From: Azospirillum rugosum
GTDB taxonomy: Bacteria > Pseudomonadota > Alphaproteobacteria > Azospirillales > Azospirillaceae
Direction of reading: 5' to 3'
DNA: 64,000 nucleotides
NCBI RefSeq assembly: GCF_017876155.1
Contig: NZ_JAGINP010000007.1
Span: 62,001-126,000 of the forward strand
Numbering within the stretch: the first letter of the stretch is position 1; each line of letters begins with the position of its first letter. A model generated the notes under the pieces. The model searched no databases. It was not told the origin of the DNA and worked only from the letters and a program-made list of their open reading frames with translations. Positions 1 to 10,648 of this stretch are shown one piece after another. A program made the position numbers and the translations under genes.

Positions 1-1
1 C

Positions 2-2317
2 CGCAACCTGCCGGCGGGCATGGCCATCCTGCTGACCGACCGGAACGGCATCGTCATGGCCCGGGTGCCGGCGCGGCCCGAGGCGGTCGGCCGCCCGCTG
101 CCGTCCGACATGCTGCGCACCCTGCTGTCGGCGACGGACACGCAGACCATCGAGGTGGTGGGGCTGGACGGGGTCCGGCGGATCGTCGCGGTATCCCCGC
201 CGCGGACGGGCTGGCGCGGCACGATGCTGGCCGTCGGCGTGGACCGCGACGCGGCGATGGCCCCGGTGAACGAGGCGATGATGCAGTCGCTGGCCTATTT
301 CGGCGGGACGCTTCTGCTCTGCTGCCTGGGGGCCACCTGGGGCCTCCGCCAGTTCCTGCGCATGCGCGAGCGGATGCACGACACCGCGCTGGAGATGGCC
401 TCCGTGCTGGAAAGCACGACCGACGCCGTGGCGGAGGTCGACCGCGACTGGAAGGTCGTCTTCCTCAACGACCGGGCGAAGGCGCTGCTTCCCTACTCCT
501 CCTCCCTGTATGGCCGCAACGGGTGGGAGGCCTTCCCGGAACTGGTCGGCGGCACGGCCTGGGACCGCCTGAACCACGCGATGATGGAGCGCGAGCCGGT
601 GGAGTTCGAGCTGCTGGGCCCGACCACCGGCCTGTGGTTCGCGGCGCGCGCCTTCCCGTCGCGCAAGGGGCTGGTGATCTATTTCCAGGACGTCAGCCAG
701 CGCAAGCAGCACGAGGAGGAGCGCACGCGCCTCAACCGGCAGCTGGAGGAGGAGCGGACGCTCCTGCGCGCCGTGCTCGACCATATGCCCTCGGGCGTTC
801 TGGTGGCGGAAGCGCCGTCCGGTCGCATCGTGAAGGTCAACGCCGCGGCCGAGCGGATGCTCGGCCAGCCGCTGCCCCGCGTGATCGGGGCGGAGCGCCT
901 GTACGACGTGCCGATACCCCCCGGCTTCGGGCCGCATCGGCCGGACGGTACCCTCTACGGCGGGGGGGAGACCCCGCTGGCCCGCGCCCTGCTGGCCGGC
1001 GAGGTGGTGGAGCAGGAGGATCTCGACTACCACCGCGCCGACGGCGGCGTGGTCACCCTGTCGGTCAGCGCGGCGCCGGTCCGCGACGCCGACGGGCGGG
1101 TCGTGCTCGCCATCTGCACGCTGCGCGACGTCGGGGAGCGCAAGGCCATGGAGATGGCGCTCCATCAGGCGAAGGAGCAGGCCGACCAGGCCAACCGCGC
1201 CAAGTCGAAGTTCCTGGCGGCGGCCAGCCACGACCTGCGCCAGCCCATGCAGTCCATGTTCCTGTTCAGCGGCATCCTGCACCGCCACGTGACGGGGGAG
1301 CAGGGCCAGCGCAGCCTGGAGATGCTGGAGCGCGGGCTGGACACGCTGAAGGGCCTGCTGGACAGCCTGCTGGACGTCTCCCGCCTCGACGTCGGGGCCA
1401 TCGAGCCGCGCATCGAAGCCGTGGCGCTGGCCGGGCTGGTCGACGAGATCGTCGCCTCCTACACGCCGATCCTGGAGAGCAAGGGGCTGTCCTTCCGCGT
1501 GGCCGGCGACCGGGCGGTGTCGGTGCGCAGCGACCGCGTCCTGCTTGGCCGCATGCTGCGCAACCTCGTCGAGAACGCCGTGAAATACACGGAGCGCGGC
1601 GGCGTGGAGATCGGTCTCCACTTGCTTGACGGCAAGGTGCGCGTCGAGGTGGCCGACACCGGCATCGGCATTCCGCCGGACCAGCTGGACCAAATCTTCG
1701 CGGAGTTTCACCAGGTCAACAACCCGGAACGCGACCGCGCCCGCGGCCTGGGGCTTGGGCTGGCCATCGTCCAGCGCCTGTCCGTCATCCTGGACCATCC
1801 GGTGGAGGTCCGCTCGCAGCCCGGCCGCGGATCGGTCTTCACCATCGACCTGCCGCTGGACCAAGCGGAGGCGGAGCCGCCGCCCAACGAGGCGCAGCCC
1901 CGCGGCGACGGCCGGGCGCCGCTCGCCCTCCTGGTGGACGACGACGCCATCGTTCTGCTGGGGCTTCGCGACATGTTCCGGGAATGGGGCTACGAGGTGC
2001 TGATCGCGGGCTCCACCGACCAGGCGGTCGAGCGCGTGCGGGAGGCCGGGCGCTTCCCCGACGCGATGCTGGTCGATTACCGCCTGCGCGAGGGACGGGT
2101 GGGGACGGAGGCGGTGGTGCGCATCCGCGCCATGGCCGGCGCCCCTGTGCCGGCGATGATCCTGACCGGCGAATCCGGCCCGGAGTGCGAGCAGGACGCG
2201 GCGCAGCACGGGTTGAAGGTCGTGCGCAAGCCGGTCACCCCGCGCCAGCTGCGCCGCGCCCTGGACCGCGCGCTGGAGGCCGGCCGGGCGAAGGACCTTC
2301 AGGGCACCCCGTCCTGA
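2..2317 (+). CDS. Hybrid sensor histidine kinase/response regulator, 5' partial
   Basis: The reading frame is open at the window edge, so the true N-terminus lies upstream; an ATG at 20 is internal. The visible protein starts in the end of a periplasmic sensor region (Cache-like by layout, inference), followed by one membrane segment near residues 92-112. Two PAS-like regions follow (about 120-230 and 245-375). The HisKA box SHDLRQPMQSM carries the phosphorylated His near residue 405. The ATPase domain shows NLVENAVKY and DTGIGIP. A C-terminal receiver domain has the acidic pocket LVDDD and the phosphoacceptor Asp in MLVDYRL. It would sense an extracytoplasmic signal and relay phosphate His to Asp internally; no output domain is visible. 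It converges on the oxidoreductase operon. The signal is unknown. Confidence 0.93.
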   Translation, partial: RNLPAGMAILLTDRNGIVMARVPARPEAVGRPLPSDMLRTLLSATDTQTIEVVGLDGVRRIVAVSPPRTGWRGTMLAVGVDRDAAMAPVNEAMMQSLAYFGGTLLLCCLGATWGLRQFLRMRERMHDTALEMASVLESTTDAVAEVDRDWKVVFLNDRAKALLPYSSSLYGRNGWEAFPELVGGTAWDRLNHAMMEREPVEFELLGPTTGLWFAARAFPSRKGLVIYFQDVSQRKQHEEERTRLNRQLEEERTLLRAVLDHMPSGVLVAEAPSGRIVKVNAAAERMLGQPLPRVIGAERLYDVPIPPGFGPHRPDGTLYGGGETPLARALLAGEVVEQEDLDYHRADGGVVTLSVSAAPVRDADGRVVLAICTLRDVGERKAMEMALHQAKEQADQANRAKSKFLAAASHDLRQPMQSMFLFSGILHRHVTGEQGQRSLEMLERGLDTLKGLLDSLLDVSRLDVGAIEPRIEAVALAGLVDEIVASYTPILESKGLSFRVAGDRAVSVRSDRVLLGRMLRNLVENAVKYTERGGVEIGLHLLDGKVRVEVADTGIGIPPDQLDQIFAEFHQVNNPERDRARGLGLGLAIVQRLSVILDHPVEVRSQPGRGSVFTIDLPLDQAEAEPPPNEAQPRGDGRAPLALLVDDDAIVLLGLRDMFREWGYEVLIAGSTDQAVERVREAGRFPDAMLVDYRLREGRVGTEAVVRIRAMAGAPVPAMILTGESGPECEQDAAQHGLKVVRKPVTPRQLRRALDRALEAGRAKDLQGTPS

Positions 2318-2407
2318 CGGGCCGTCTGGACGGGGACTTCGCCCTGGCCGTATCCAGCGCGCGGGGCGGGCATGCTGCTGCTGGTGGGCGGGTGACTTGC
2401 GGAGAGG

Positions 2408-4579
2408 TCAGCGCTTGGCCAGCCCCGCCAGCACCTTGTCCGGGGTGATCGGCAGGCTGCGGAAGCGGATGCCCGTGGCGTGGTGGACAGCGTTGGCGAT
2501 GGCGGGGGTCACGCCCACTGCGGCGATCTCGGCCAAGCCCTTGACGCCCAGCGGGTTCACGTGCGGGTCGTGCTCGTCCACGAAGGTGACGTCGAGGTGC
2601 GGGACGTCGGCGTTCACCGGGACGAGGTATTCCGCGAGGTTGGCGTTCATCACCTTGCCGAAACGGTCGTCCCACTCGCTCTGCTCGCTCAGCGCCATGC
2701 CCAGGCCCAGCACCATGCCGCCGACGCACTGGCTGCGCGCCGTCTTCGGATTGATGATCCGGCCGGAGCCATAGGCGCCGACCAGCCGCGGCACGCGGAC
2801 GGTGCCGAGGTTCGGGTCCACGCGCACCTCCGCGAAGATGGCGCCGAAGGCGTACATGGAGAATCGCTTCTGCTCGATGCCGGGGGCGGCGTCGGCCTCC
2901 ACATCCACCTGCGGCAGGCCGTGGCGGCGCAGGATGCCGGCGTAGTCCGCCCCGCGCACCGGGTCCACGGCGTTGGACAGCGCGCGCATGCGCGCGCGGG
3001 CGGCGACGCAGGCGGCCTGCACGGCGGAGCCGACGCTCGCCATGGTGATGGAGCCGCCGTGCACCGGCGCCTTGGGCAGGTCGGTGTCGCCCAGCTCGAA
3101 CCGCACGCGCTCGACGGGCAGATCCAGAGCCTCGGCCGCGACCTGGGTCATGGCGGTGTAGGTGCCCGGCCCCATGTCGCTGGCCGCACTGCGCACCACC
3201 GCGGTACCGTCGTCGCGGATGACCACCGACGCGCTGGCCGCGGCGCGGTGGGTGGGGTAGACCGCGGTCGCCATGCCCCAGCCGACCAGCTCCCGCCCGT
3301 CGCGCATGCTGCCGGGGGCGGCGGAGCGGCCGCTCCAGCCGAAGCGCTCCGCCGCCGTGCGGTAGCAGTCGCGCAAGCCCTTACTGGACCAGGGCAGGTC
3401 CTTGTTCTCGTCGCGCTCCGCGTAATTGCGCAGGCGCAGCTCCAGCGGGTCGATACCCGCAGCCTCGGCCAGCTCGTCCATCGCCATCTCCAGCGCCAGC
3501 ACGCCGGTGATCACCCCCGGCGCCCGCATGGGGCAGGGGGAGTTGATGTTCATCGGCGCCAGCCGGTAGGCGGTGCGCAGGTTCCGGCAGGAATAGAGCA
3601 TGGCGGTCGGCTCGACCGTCGTCTCCGCGTAGTCCTCGTATTGGGAGGTGTGGCCGACCGCCTCGTGGATCACGGCGGTCAGGCGGCCGTCGGCCTCGGC
3701 GCCCAGGGCCACCCGCTGCACCGTGCGCGGGCGGAAGCCGATGGCGGAGAACAGCTGGCGCCGCGTCAGCTCCAGCTTCACCGGACGGCCGGCCATCTTG
3801 GCGGCCATGGCGGCCAGCGTGACGTGCGGCCAGGTGCGCAGGGCCGAGCCGAAGGCCCCGCCGACGAAGGGGGAGACGACGCGGATGTTCTCCTCCGGAA
3901 TGCCGAAGACGTGGGCGATCTCCGCGCGGTCGTTGCCGACCCACTGTGTCTTGTCCCACAGCGTCAGCCGGTCGCCGTCCCAGGCGGCGATGGTCACGTG
4001 CGGCTCGATGGCGTTGTGGTGCTCCATCGGCTGGTCGTAGGTGGCGTCGACGCTGACCGGGGCGGCGGCCAGCGCCGCGTCCGCGTCGCCGCGCGCGAGG
4101 TCGGTCGGCTTGCCGGCGCCGGGCTTGCGGGGGCTCTTCGCCGCCTCCTCGAAGCGGGTGACGGCGGGGGTAGGGTCGTATTCGACGCGGACGAGGGCGG
4201 CGGCGTGGGTTGCCTGCTCCAGCGTTTCCGCCACCACGACGGCGATGGGCTGGCCGTTGAACTGGATCTCCGGCCCCTGGAGCACGCGCAGCTGGTCGCC
4301 CGCCTGCGGGTCCACCTGCGGGCGCTGGGCCATGCTGTTGTAGGGCAGGCGCGGCGCGTTGTGGTGGGTGGCGACCAGCACGACGCCGGGGGAGGCCTCC
4401 GCCGCGTCGGCGAACAGGGCGCGGATGCGGCCGGCGGGGATGCTGCTGGTCACCACCGCGGCGTGGGCGAGGCGGTCGGGCCGGAACTCCCCGGCGTAGG
4501 TGGCGGCACCCGTCACCTTGGCGCGGCCGTCGACGCGGCTGACGGGCTTGCCGATCACGGCGGAGGACTGGTCCGTCAT
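2408..4579 (-). CDS. Xanthine dehydrogenase-family oxidoreductase, molybdopterin-binding large subunit
   Basis: 723-residue catalytic subunit of a molybdenum hydroxylase in the aldehyde oxidoreductase group (PaoC/YagR-like). It starts with the usual IGKPVSRVDGRAKVTGAATY segment and contains the molybdenum-cofactor loops FVGGAFGSA and MRAPG. The C-terminal GLAEIAAVG holds the expected catalytic Glu. It should oxidise aldehydes or N-heterocycles at Mo-MPT/MCD and pass electrons to the 2Fe-2S and FAD subunits. The start ATG overlaps the stop of the FAD subunit by 4 bp (ATGA), indicating translational coupling in the order 2Fe-2S, FAD, Mo. No Tat signal is visible, so a cytoplasmic enzyme is likely. 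The substrate cannot be read from sequence. Confidence 0.93.
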   Translation of the reverse strand: MTDQSSAVIGKPVSRVDGRAKVTGAATYAGEFRPDRLAHAAVVTSSIPAGRIRALFADAAEASPGVVLVATHHNAPRLPYNSMAQRPQVDPQAGDQLRVLQGPEIQFNGQPIAVVVAETLEQATHAAALVRVEYDPTPAVTRFEEAAKSPRKPGAGKPTDLARGDADAALAAAPVSVDATYDQPMEHHNAIEPHVTIAAWDGDRLTLWDKTQWVGNDRAEIAHVFGIPEENIRVVSPFVGGAFGSALRTWPHVTLAAMAAKMAGRPVKLELTRRQLFSAIGFRPRTVQRVALGAEADGRLTAVIHEAVGHTSQYEDYAETTVEPTAMLYSCRNLRTAYRLAPMNINSPCPMRAPGVITGVLALEMAMDELAEAAGIDPLELRLRNYAERDENKDLPWSSKGLRDCYRTAAERFGWSGRSAAPGSMRDGRELVGWGMATAVYPTHRAAASASVVIRDDGTAVVRSAASDMGPGTYTAMTQVAAEALDLPVERVRFELGDTDLPKAPVHGGSITMASVGSAVQAACVAARARMRALSNAVDPVRGADYAGILRRHGLPQVDVEADAAPGIEQKRFSMYAFGAIFAEVRVDPNLGTVRVPRLVGAYGSGRIINPKTARSQCVGGMVLGLGMALSEQSEWDDRFGKVMNANLAEYLVPVNADVPHLDVTFVDEHDPHVNPLGVKGLAEIAAVGVTPAIANAVHHATGIRFRSLPITPDKVLAGLAKR

Positions 4580-5559
4580 GCGCAACCTCCCAACTCCATC
4601 AGGGCGCGGGTGACCGTGTGCTTCAGAAGCTCGACCTTGTAGGCGTTGTCGCCGCGCGGCTGGGCGCCGTCGGCGGCGCGGTCGGCCGCCGCCTTGAAGA
4701 CCTGGGGGCCGGGCGCCTTGCCGATCAGCAGCGATTCGACGGCGCGCAGGCGCCAGGGCTTGGTGCCGACCCCGCCCACGGCGACGCGGGCGTCGCGGAT
4801 GGTGCCGCCGTCCATGTCCAGCCCGACCGCGGCGGAGACCAGCGCCCATTCGAAGGTGGCGCGGTCGCGCACCTTCACGTAGTGGGACCGGCTCGCGCAG
4901 CCGGACGCCGGGATGTGGATCGCGGTGATCAGGTCGCCGGGCTGGAGCACCGTTTCCATGTGCGGGGTGTCGCCGGGCAGGCGGTGCAGGTTCTCCACGG
5001 CGACCTCGTCCTCGCCGTCCGGCCCCAGGATGGACACGCGCGCGTCCAGCGCCACCAGCGCCACCGCGAGATCCGACGGGTGGGCGGCGATGCAGCGGTC
5101 GCTGGTGCCGAGGATCGCGTGGATGCGGTTCAGCCCGTCCAGCGCGGAGCAGCCGGTCCCCGGATCCCGCCTGTTGCAGGGGGTGGTGACGTCGCGGAAA
5201 TAGGGGCAGCGCGTGCGCTGGAGCAGGTTGCCGGCGATGGTCGCCATGTTGCGCACCTGCGCCGAGGCGCTCTCCAGCAGGGCCTTGGACACGACCGGCC
5301 AGTCGCGTTTCACCCGCGGATCCTCGGCCAGCTCGCTCATGCGGACCAGGGCGCCGACGCGCAGGCAGCCGTTCTTCTCCACGATGCCGCCGAGGTCGAG
5401 GCCGTTGATGTCGATGAGTTCGGCCGGCGTGCGCACCCGCTCCTTCAGCAGTTGCAGCAGGTCGGTGCCGCCGGCCAGGATGTCGGGGTGCGGCGGGTGG
5501 CTGCCCCGCGTGGTGACGTCCTGCGGCGTCTGGGCGGCGGTGTAGGCGAAGGGGTGCAT
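4576..5559 (-). CDS. Xanthine dehydrogenase-family oxidoreductase, FAD-binding subunit
   Basis: 327-residue CO-dehydrogenase-flavoprotein-type subunit (PaoB/YagS-like). FAD is bound by the N-terminal LAGGTDLLQL and NMATIAGNLLQ motifs. A cysteine cluster follows (RCPYFRD, PCNRRDPGTGC, DRCIAAHPSDLAV), which in PaoB-type proteins ligates an extra 4Fe-4S cluster. It transfers electrons from the iron-sulfur subunit to an acceptor. The gene is the middle one of a three-gene operon: it begins 6 bp after the 2Fe-2S subunit gene and overlaps the molybdopterin subunit gene by 4 bp. Length and motif order are normal for the family. Confidence 0.92.
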   Translation of the reverse strand: MHPFAYTAAQTPQDVTTRGSHPPHPDILAGGTDLLQLLKERVRTPAELIDINGLDLGGIVEKNGCLRVGALVRMSELAEDPRVKRDWPVVSKALLESASAQVRNMATIAGNLLQRTRCPYFRDVTTPCNRRDPGTGCSALDGLNRIHAILGTSDRCIAAHPSDLAVALVALDARVSILGPDGEDEVAVENLHRLPGDTPHMETVLQPGDLITAIHIPASGCASRSHYVKVRDRATFEWALVSAAVGLDMDGGTIRDARVAVGGVGTKPWRLRAVESLLIGKAPGPQVFKAAADRAADGAQPRGDNAYKVELLKHTVTRALMELGGCA

Positions 5560-5565
5560 CGGGCG

Positions 5566-6075
5566 TCAGCCTTTTTGGGCCGCGGCTGCGGCCTTCACCG
5601 CCTCCACGATGTTCACGTAGGCGCCGCAGCGGCACAGGTTGCCGCTCATGCGCTCGCGGATGGCCGCGTCGGTCGCCGGCACGCCCTCGTTGAGCAGGCC
5701 GACCGCCGCCATGATCTGGCCCGGCGTGCAGTAGCCGCACTGGAAGGCGTCGTGCTCGATGAAGGCCTCCTGCACCGGGTGCAGTTTCCCGTCGCGCTCC
5801 AGCCCCTCGATGGTGGTGATGGCGCGGCCCTGCTGGGTCGCCGCCAGCGTCAGGCAGGAGACGACGGGGCGCCCGTCGACCAGCACCGTGCAGGCCCCGC
5901 ACTGGCCGAGGTCGCAGCCCTTCTTGGTCCCCGTCAGGTTCAGGTGGTCGCGCAGCGCGTCCAGCAGGGTCGTGCGCACGTCGAGGTGCAGCGTGTGCGG
6001 CGCGCCGTTGACGTCCAGCGTGACGTCGGCCGTCATGACGGCGGTCAGGGGGGTGTTCTTCGCCGGGTCGGCCAT
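5566..6075 (-). CDS. Xanthine dehydrogenase-family oxidoreductase, 2Fe-2S subunit
   Basis: 169-residue subunit with two 2Fe-2S centres: a plant-type ferredoxin domain (CDLGQCGAC plus a downstream Cys) and the all-helical domain with CGYCTPG and CRCG. It shuttles electrons between molybdopterin and FAD. The frame stays open upstream to 6231, but the ATG at 6075 has a good ribosome-binding site (AGGAGA, 6 bp upstream) and gives a protein starting MADPAKN, so I chose it. PaoA relatives often carry a Tat signal; none is present here. First gene of the operon, divergent from the histidine kinase at 6230 across about 155 bp, which should hold both promoters. Confidence 0.92.
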   Translation of the reverse strand: MADPAKNTPLTAVMTADVTLDVNGAPHTLHLDVRTTLLDALRDHLNLTGTKKGCDLGQCGACTVLVDGRPVVSCLTLAATQQGRAITTIEGLERDGKLHPVQEAFIEHDAFQCGYCTPGQIMAAVGLLNEGVPATDAAIRERMSGNLCRCGAYVNIVEAVKAAAAAQKG

Positions 6076-6229
6076 GGAGTCTCCTGTCGGGCAATTGCCT
6101 GTCGGGCAGCAGCCGCCCCTTCCGGAACAGGCGCGGTCCCGACCGGTTCCCCAGCCCGTCGCAGGCGACACCAAGCGGGACGTTCCGTGTTGTCCACGGG
6201 TTAACCGTTGCCCCAACCGGATACGCGGC

Positions 6230-7243
6230 ATGGAAAATCTGCTGTTCCAGCTCCTTCCCCGGACACCGCGCTCGCTCTGGGTGCGCTACGGCGTCACCGT
6301 CGCGGTGATCGGCGTGGCGACGGCCTTGCGCTACAGCCTCGACCCGGTGCTGCGCGCCTACCCGTTCCTGCTGTACATCCCGGCCATCTTCCTGGTGTCG
6401 CTGCTGTTCGACCGCGCGTCGGGCTACCTGGCCGTGGTCCTGTCCTGCGTGGTGACGCTCTACCTGTTCATCGAGCCGAAGTACCAGTTCGCCATCGCCA
6501 GTCCCGGCGACCAGCTGGCCTTCATCATCTACACCGGCCTCGGCTTCGCCATCGCCGCGGTCACGGAGACGCTGCGCAAGACGCTGGACGCGCTGCACGA
6601 CGCCTGGGAGAAGGTGGCCGCCGCGGACCGGGAGAAGGACCTGATGCTGCAGGAGATCCACCACCGCATCCGCAACGACCTGCAACTGATCGTGGCGCAG
6701 CTGTCGCTGGCCGCCATGCGGTCGGACAACACCCAGGACATCGTGGCGGGGACGATCGACCGCATCGGCGTGCTCGCCCGCGTCTACACCCGCCTGCGCC
6801 GGATCGAGGGCGCCAGCATCGTCAACGCCAAGGAGTTCCTGGAGAGCCTGGTGGAGGATTTGCAGGCCGGCATGGTGGGCGTGCGCCCCATCGCGCTGAG
6901 CGCGCGCGTCGACAGCCTGGACCTGGACATGGGTACCGCGGTTGCGGTGGGAACCATCGCCAACGAGCTGGTCACCAACGCGGTGAAGTACGCCTTCCCG
7001 GACGGCCGGGCCGGCTGGATCGACCTGACCTTCCGGATGGAGGACGGGGTTTGCATCCTCGACGTCCGCGACAACGGCGAGGGGCTGTCGTCGGCGGAGC
7101 CGAAGGGCACCGGCCTCGGCCGCCAGATCGTCCAGCAGCTGGCCCTGCAACTGCGCGGCACGCTGGAGATCCGGCCGAGGGAGGAGGGCCCGGGGGAAAG
7201 CGGTGGGGTGCAGGCGACCCTGCGCTTTCCCGCCGGGTCGTGA
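6230..7243 (+). CDS. Membrane sensor histidine kinase, HisKA_2 type with DUF4118-like N-terminus
   Basis: 337 residues. The first ~115 residues form about four membrane helices resembling the DUF4118 (KdpD-like) sensor region. A short linker leads to the HisKA_2-type phosphorylation motif EIHHRIRNDLQLI near residue 145. The ATPase domain shows NELVTNAVKYAF and RDNGEG. Kinases of this class often sit apart from their partner regulators and signal to single-domain or PhyR-type receivers; no receiver gene is adjacent here. The frame is open upstream to 5759, but the upstream part overlaps the divergent 2Fe-2S gene and ATG 6230 opens directly on the membrane domain. Confidence 0.88.
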   Translation: MENLLFQLLPRTPRSLWVRYGVTVAVIGVATALRYSLDPVLRAYPFLLYIPAIFLVSLLFDRASGYLAVVLSCVVTLYLFIEPKYQFAIASPGDQLAFIIYTGLGFAIAAVTETLRKTLDALHDAWEKVAAADREKDLMLQEIHHRIRNDLQLIVAQLSLAAMRSDNTQDIVAGTIDRIGVLARVYTRLRRIEGASIVNAKEFLESLVEDLQAGMVGVRPIALSARVDSLDLDMGTAVAVGTIANELVTNAVKYAFPDGRAGWIDLTFRMEDGVCILDVRDNGEGLSSAEPKGTGLGRQIVQQLALQLRGTLEIRPREEGPGESGGVQATLRFPAGS

Positions 7244-7284
7244 AACCCTCTTCACTGCGGGGACCGGGGCCGATTTTTAGGATT

Positions 7285-7373
7285 TCCGTCATCCCCGCGA
7301 AGGCGGGGATCCAGAAAACTCCGCACAATAGCGCCCGTGTGGTCTGGATCCCCGCCTTCGCGGGGATGACGGA
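7285..7373. repeat. Inverted repeat with 30-bp perfect arms between convergent genes
   Basis: Arms at 7285-7314 and 7344-7373 are perfect reverse complements; each contains the smaller palindrome ATCCCCGCxxxxGCGGGGAT. The 29-bp spacer is unrelated. The element lies between the convergent kinase and fghA genes and could act as a bidirectional terminator. Its sequence resembles dispersed 'CCCCGCGAAGGCGGGGAT' repeats common in Proteobacteria (from memory). Confidence 0.85.
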
Positions 7374-7428
7374 TTCTATGACCGAGATCCCTTGATGCGA
7401 TAGCCGTGTTTGCGGGGAGAAAGAGTTT

Positions 7429-8274
7429 TCACCCCAGCGCCGCGGCGGCGTGGCGCAGGTGGTCGTCGATGAAGCTGGCGATGAAGAAATAGCTGTGGTC
7501 GTAGCCCGGCTGCATCCGCAGGGTCAGCGGGTGGCCGGCGGCGTCGGCCGCCTTCTTCAGGTTTTCGGGCTTCAGCTGCCGTTCCAGGAAGCCATCGGCG
7601 TCGCCCTGGTCCACGAGGATCGGCAAACGCTCCTTGGCGCGGCCGAGCAGGGCGCAACTGTCCCACTCCAGCCAGGTCGCGTAGTCGGTGCCGAAGAAGC
7701 GCTCGAAGGCCTTTTCGCCCCAGGGCACGCTTGCCGGGTTGCCGATCGGTGCGAAGGCCGACACGGAACGATAGCGGCCCGGATTGCGCAGCGCGCAGAC
7801 GATCGCCCCGTGCCCGCCCATGGAATGGCCGGAGATGGAGCGGCGGTCGGTGACCGGCAGTTCGGCCTCCACCAGCGCCGGCAGTTCCTGCACCACATAG
7901 TCGTGCATGCGGTAGTGCTTCGCCCAGGGCTCCTGCGTCGCGTTGACGTAGAAACCGGCGCCGAGCCCGAAGTCCCAGGAGCCGTCCGGGTCGCCCGGCA
8001 CGTCGGGGCCGCGCGGGCTGGTGTCCGGCGCCACGATGGCGATGCCGAGCTCCGCCGCCGTCCGCATGGCGCCGGCCTTCTGCATGAAGTTCTCGTCCGT
8101 GCAGGTCAGGCCGGACAGCCAGTAGAACACCGGCACCTTGCCGCTTTCGGCCTGCGGCGGCAGGTAGACGGCGAACACCATGTCGCAGTCCAGCACCGCG
8201 GAGCGGTGGCGGAAGCGCTTATGCCAGCCGCCGAAGCAGCGGTTCGCCGCGATTTGAGTCAGGGCCGTGTCCAT
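7429..8274 (-). CDS. fghA: S-formylglutathione hydrolase
   Basis: 281-residue esterase-D family alpha/beta hydrolase. It hydrolyses S-formylglutathione to formate and glutathione, the second step of glutathione-dependent formaldehyde oxidation in the cytoplasm. Family motifs: GLTCTDENF near the N-terminus, nucleophile [10 protein letters not shown], Asp in DQGDAD, and His in PGYDHSYFF. Two adjacent in-frame ATGs exist (8277 and 8274); the second is better spaced from the AGGGGGG ribosome-binding site. It lies downstream of the class III alcohol dehydrogenase on the same strand, which fixes the assignment. A palindromic repeat fills the 120-bp gap between them. Confidence 0.95.
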   Translation of the reverse strand: MDTALTQIAANRCFGGWHKRFRHRSAVLDCDMVFAVYLPPQAESGKVPVFYWLSGLTCTDENFMQKAGAMRTAAELGIAIVAPDTSPRGPDVPGDPDGSWDFGLGAGFYVNATQEPWAKHYRMHDYVVQELPALVEAELPVTDRRSISGHSMGGHGAIVCALRNPGRYRSVSAFAPIGNPASVPWGEKAFERFFGTDYATWLEWDSCALLGRAKERLPILVDQGDADGFLERQLKPENLKKAADAAGHPLTLRMQPGYDHSYFFIASFIDDHLRHAAAALG

Positions 8275-8299
8275 CATCCCCCCTTGTTTTGGCTTTTTT

Positions 8300-8385
8300 G
8301 TAGGTTGGGTGGAGCGCCAGCGGAACCCAACATCCCCCGTGGTGGGGAGGATGTTGGGTTGCGCCTGCGGCTCCACCCAACCTAC
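8300..8385. repeat. 86-bp palindromic dispersed repeat, copy 1
   Basis: Outer arms GTAGGTTGGGTGGAGC and its complement, and inner arms around AACCCAACAT and ATGTTGGGTT, form a long imperfect palindrome. A second copy with the same arms and a different central sequence is at 19907-19990. It sits between frmA and fghA inside their shared transcription unit, so the RNA would fold into a large hairpin there. Confidence 0.9.
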
Positions 8386-8394
8386 GGAGGTTCG

Positions 8395-10532
<2,138 letters not shown>

Positions 10533-10550
10533 CATTGCTCTCTCCTTGGG

Positions 10551-10566
10551 AGTGATGACCGTCACA
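10551..10566. promoter_or_regulatory. CRP/FNR-family-like site upstream of the RTX gene
   Basis: AGTGATGACCGTCACA keeps both GTGA and TCAC half-sites with the 6-bp spacing of the CRP consensus (TGTGA-N6-TCACA). It lies about 83 bp before the chosen RTX start. Candidate only; no promoter elements were confirmed. Confidence 0.4.
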
Positions 10567-10648
10567 TGTCCCCTTTTTGCAAGGCTGTTACTTTCCGGCG
10601 CGACCTATTGGTGACGGGCGCGCAATGCTGATCAATCTGGGGACAATA

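Noticed and set aside
2408..7255. A 1615-residue open frame on the minus strand
   Set aside because: It fuses the real molybdopterin subunit frame with antisense reading of other genes. Real starts with ribosome-binding sites at 4579, 5559 and 6075 define three separate subunits.
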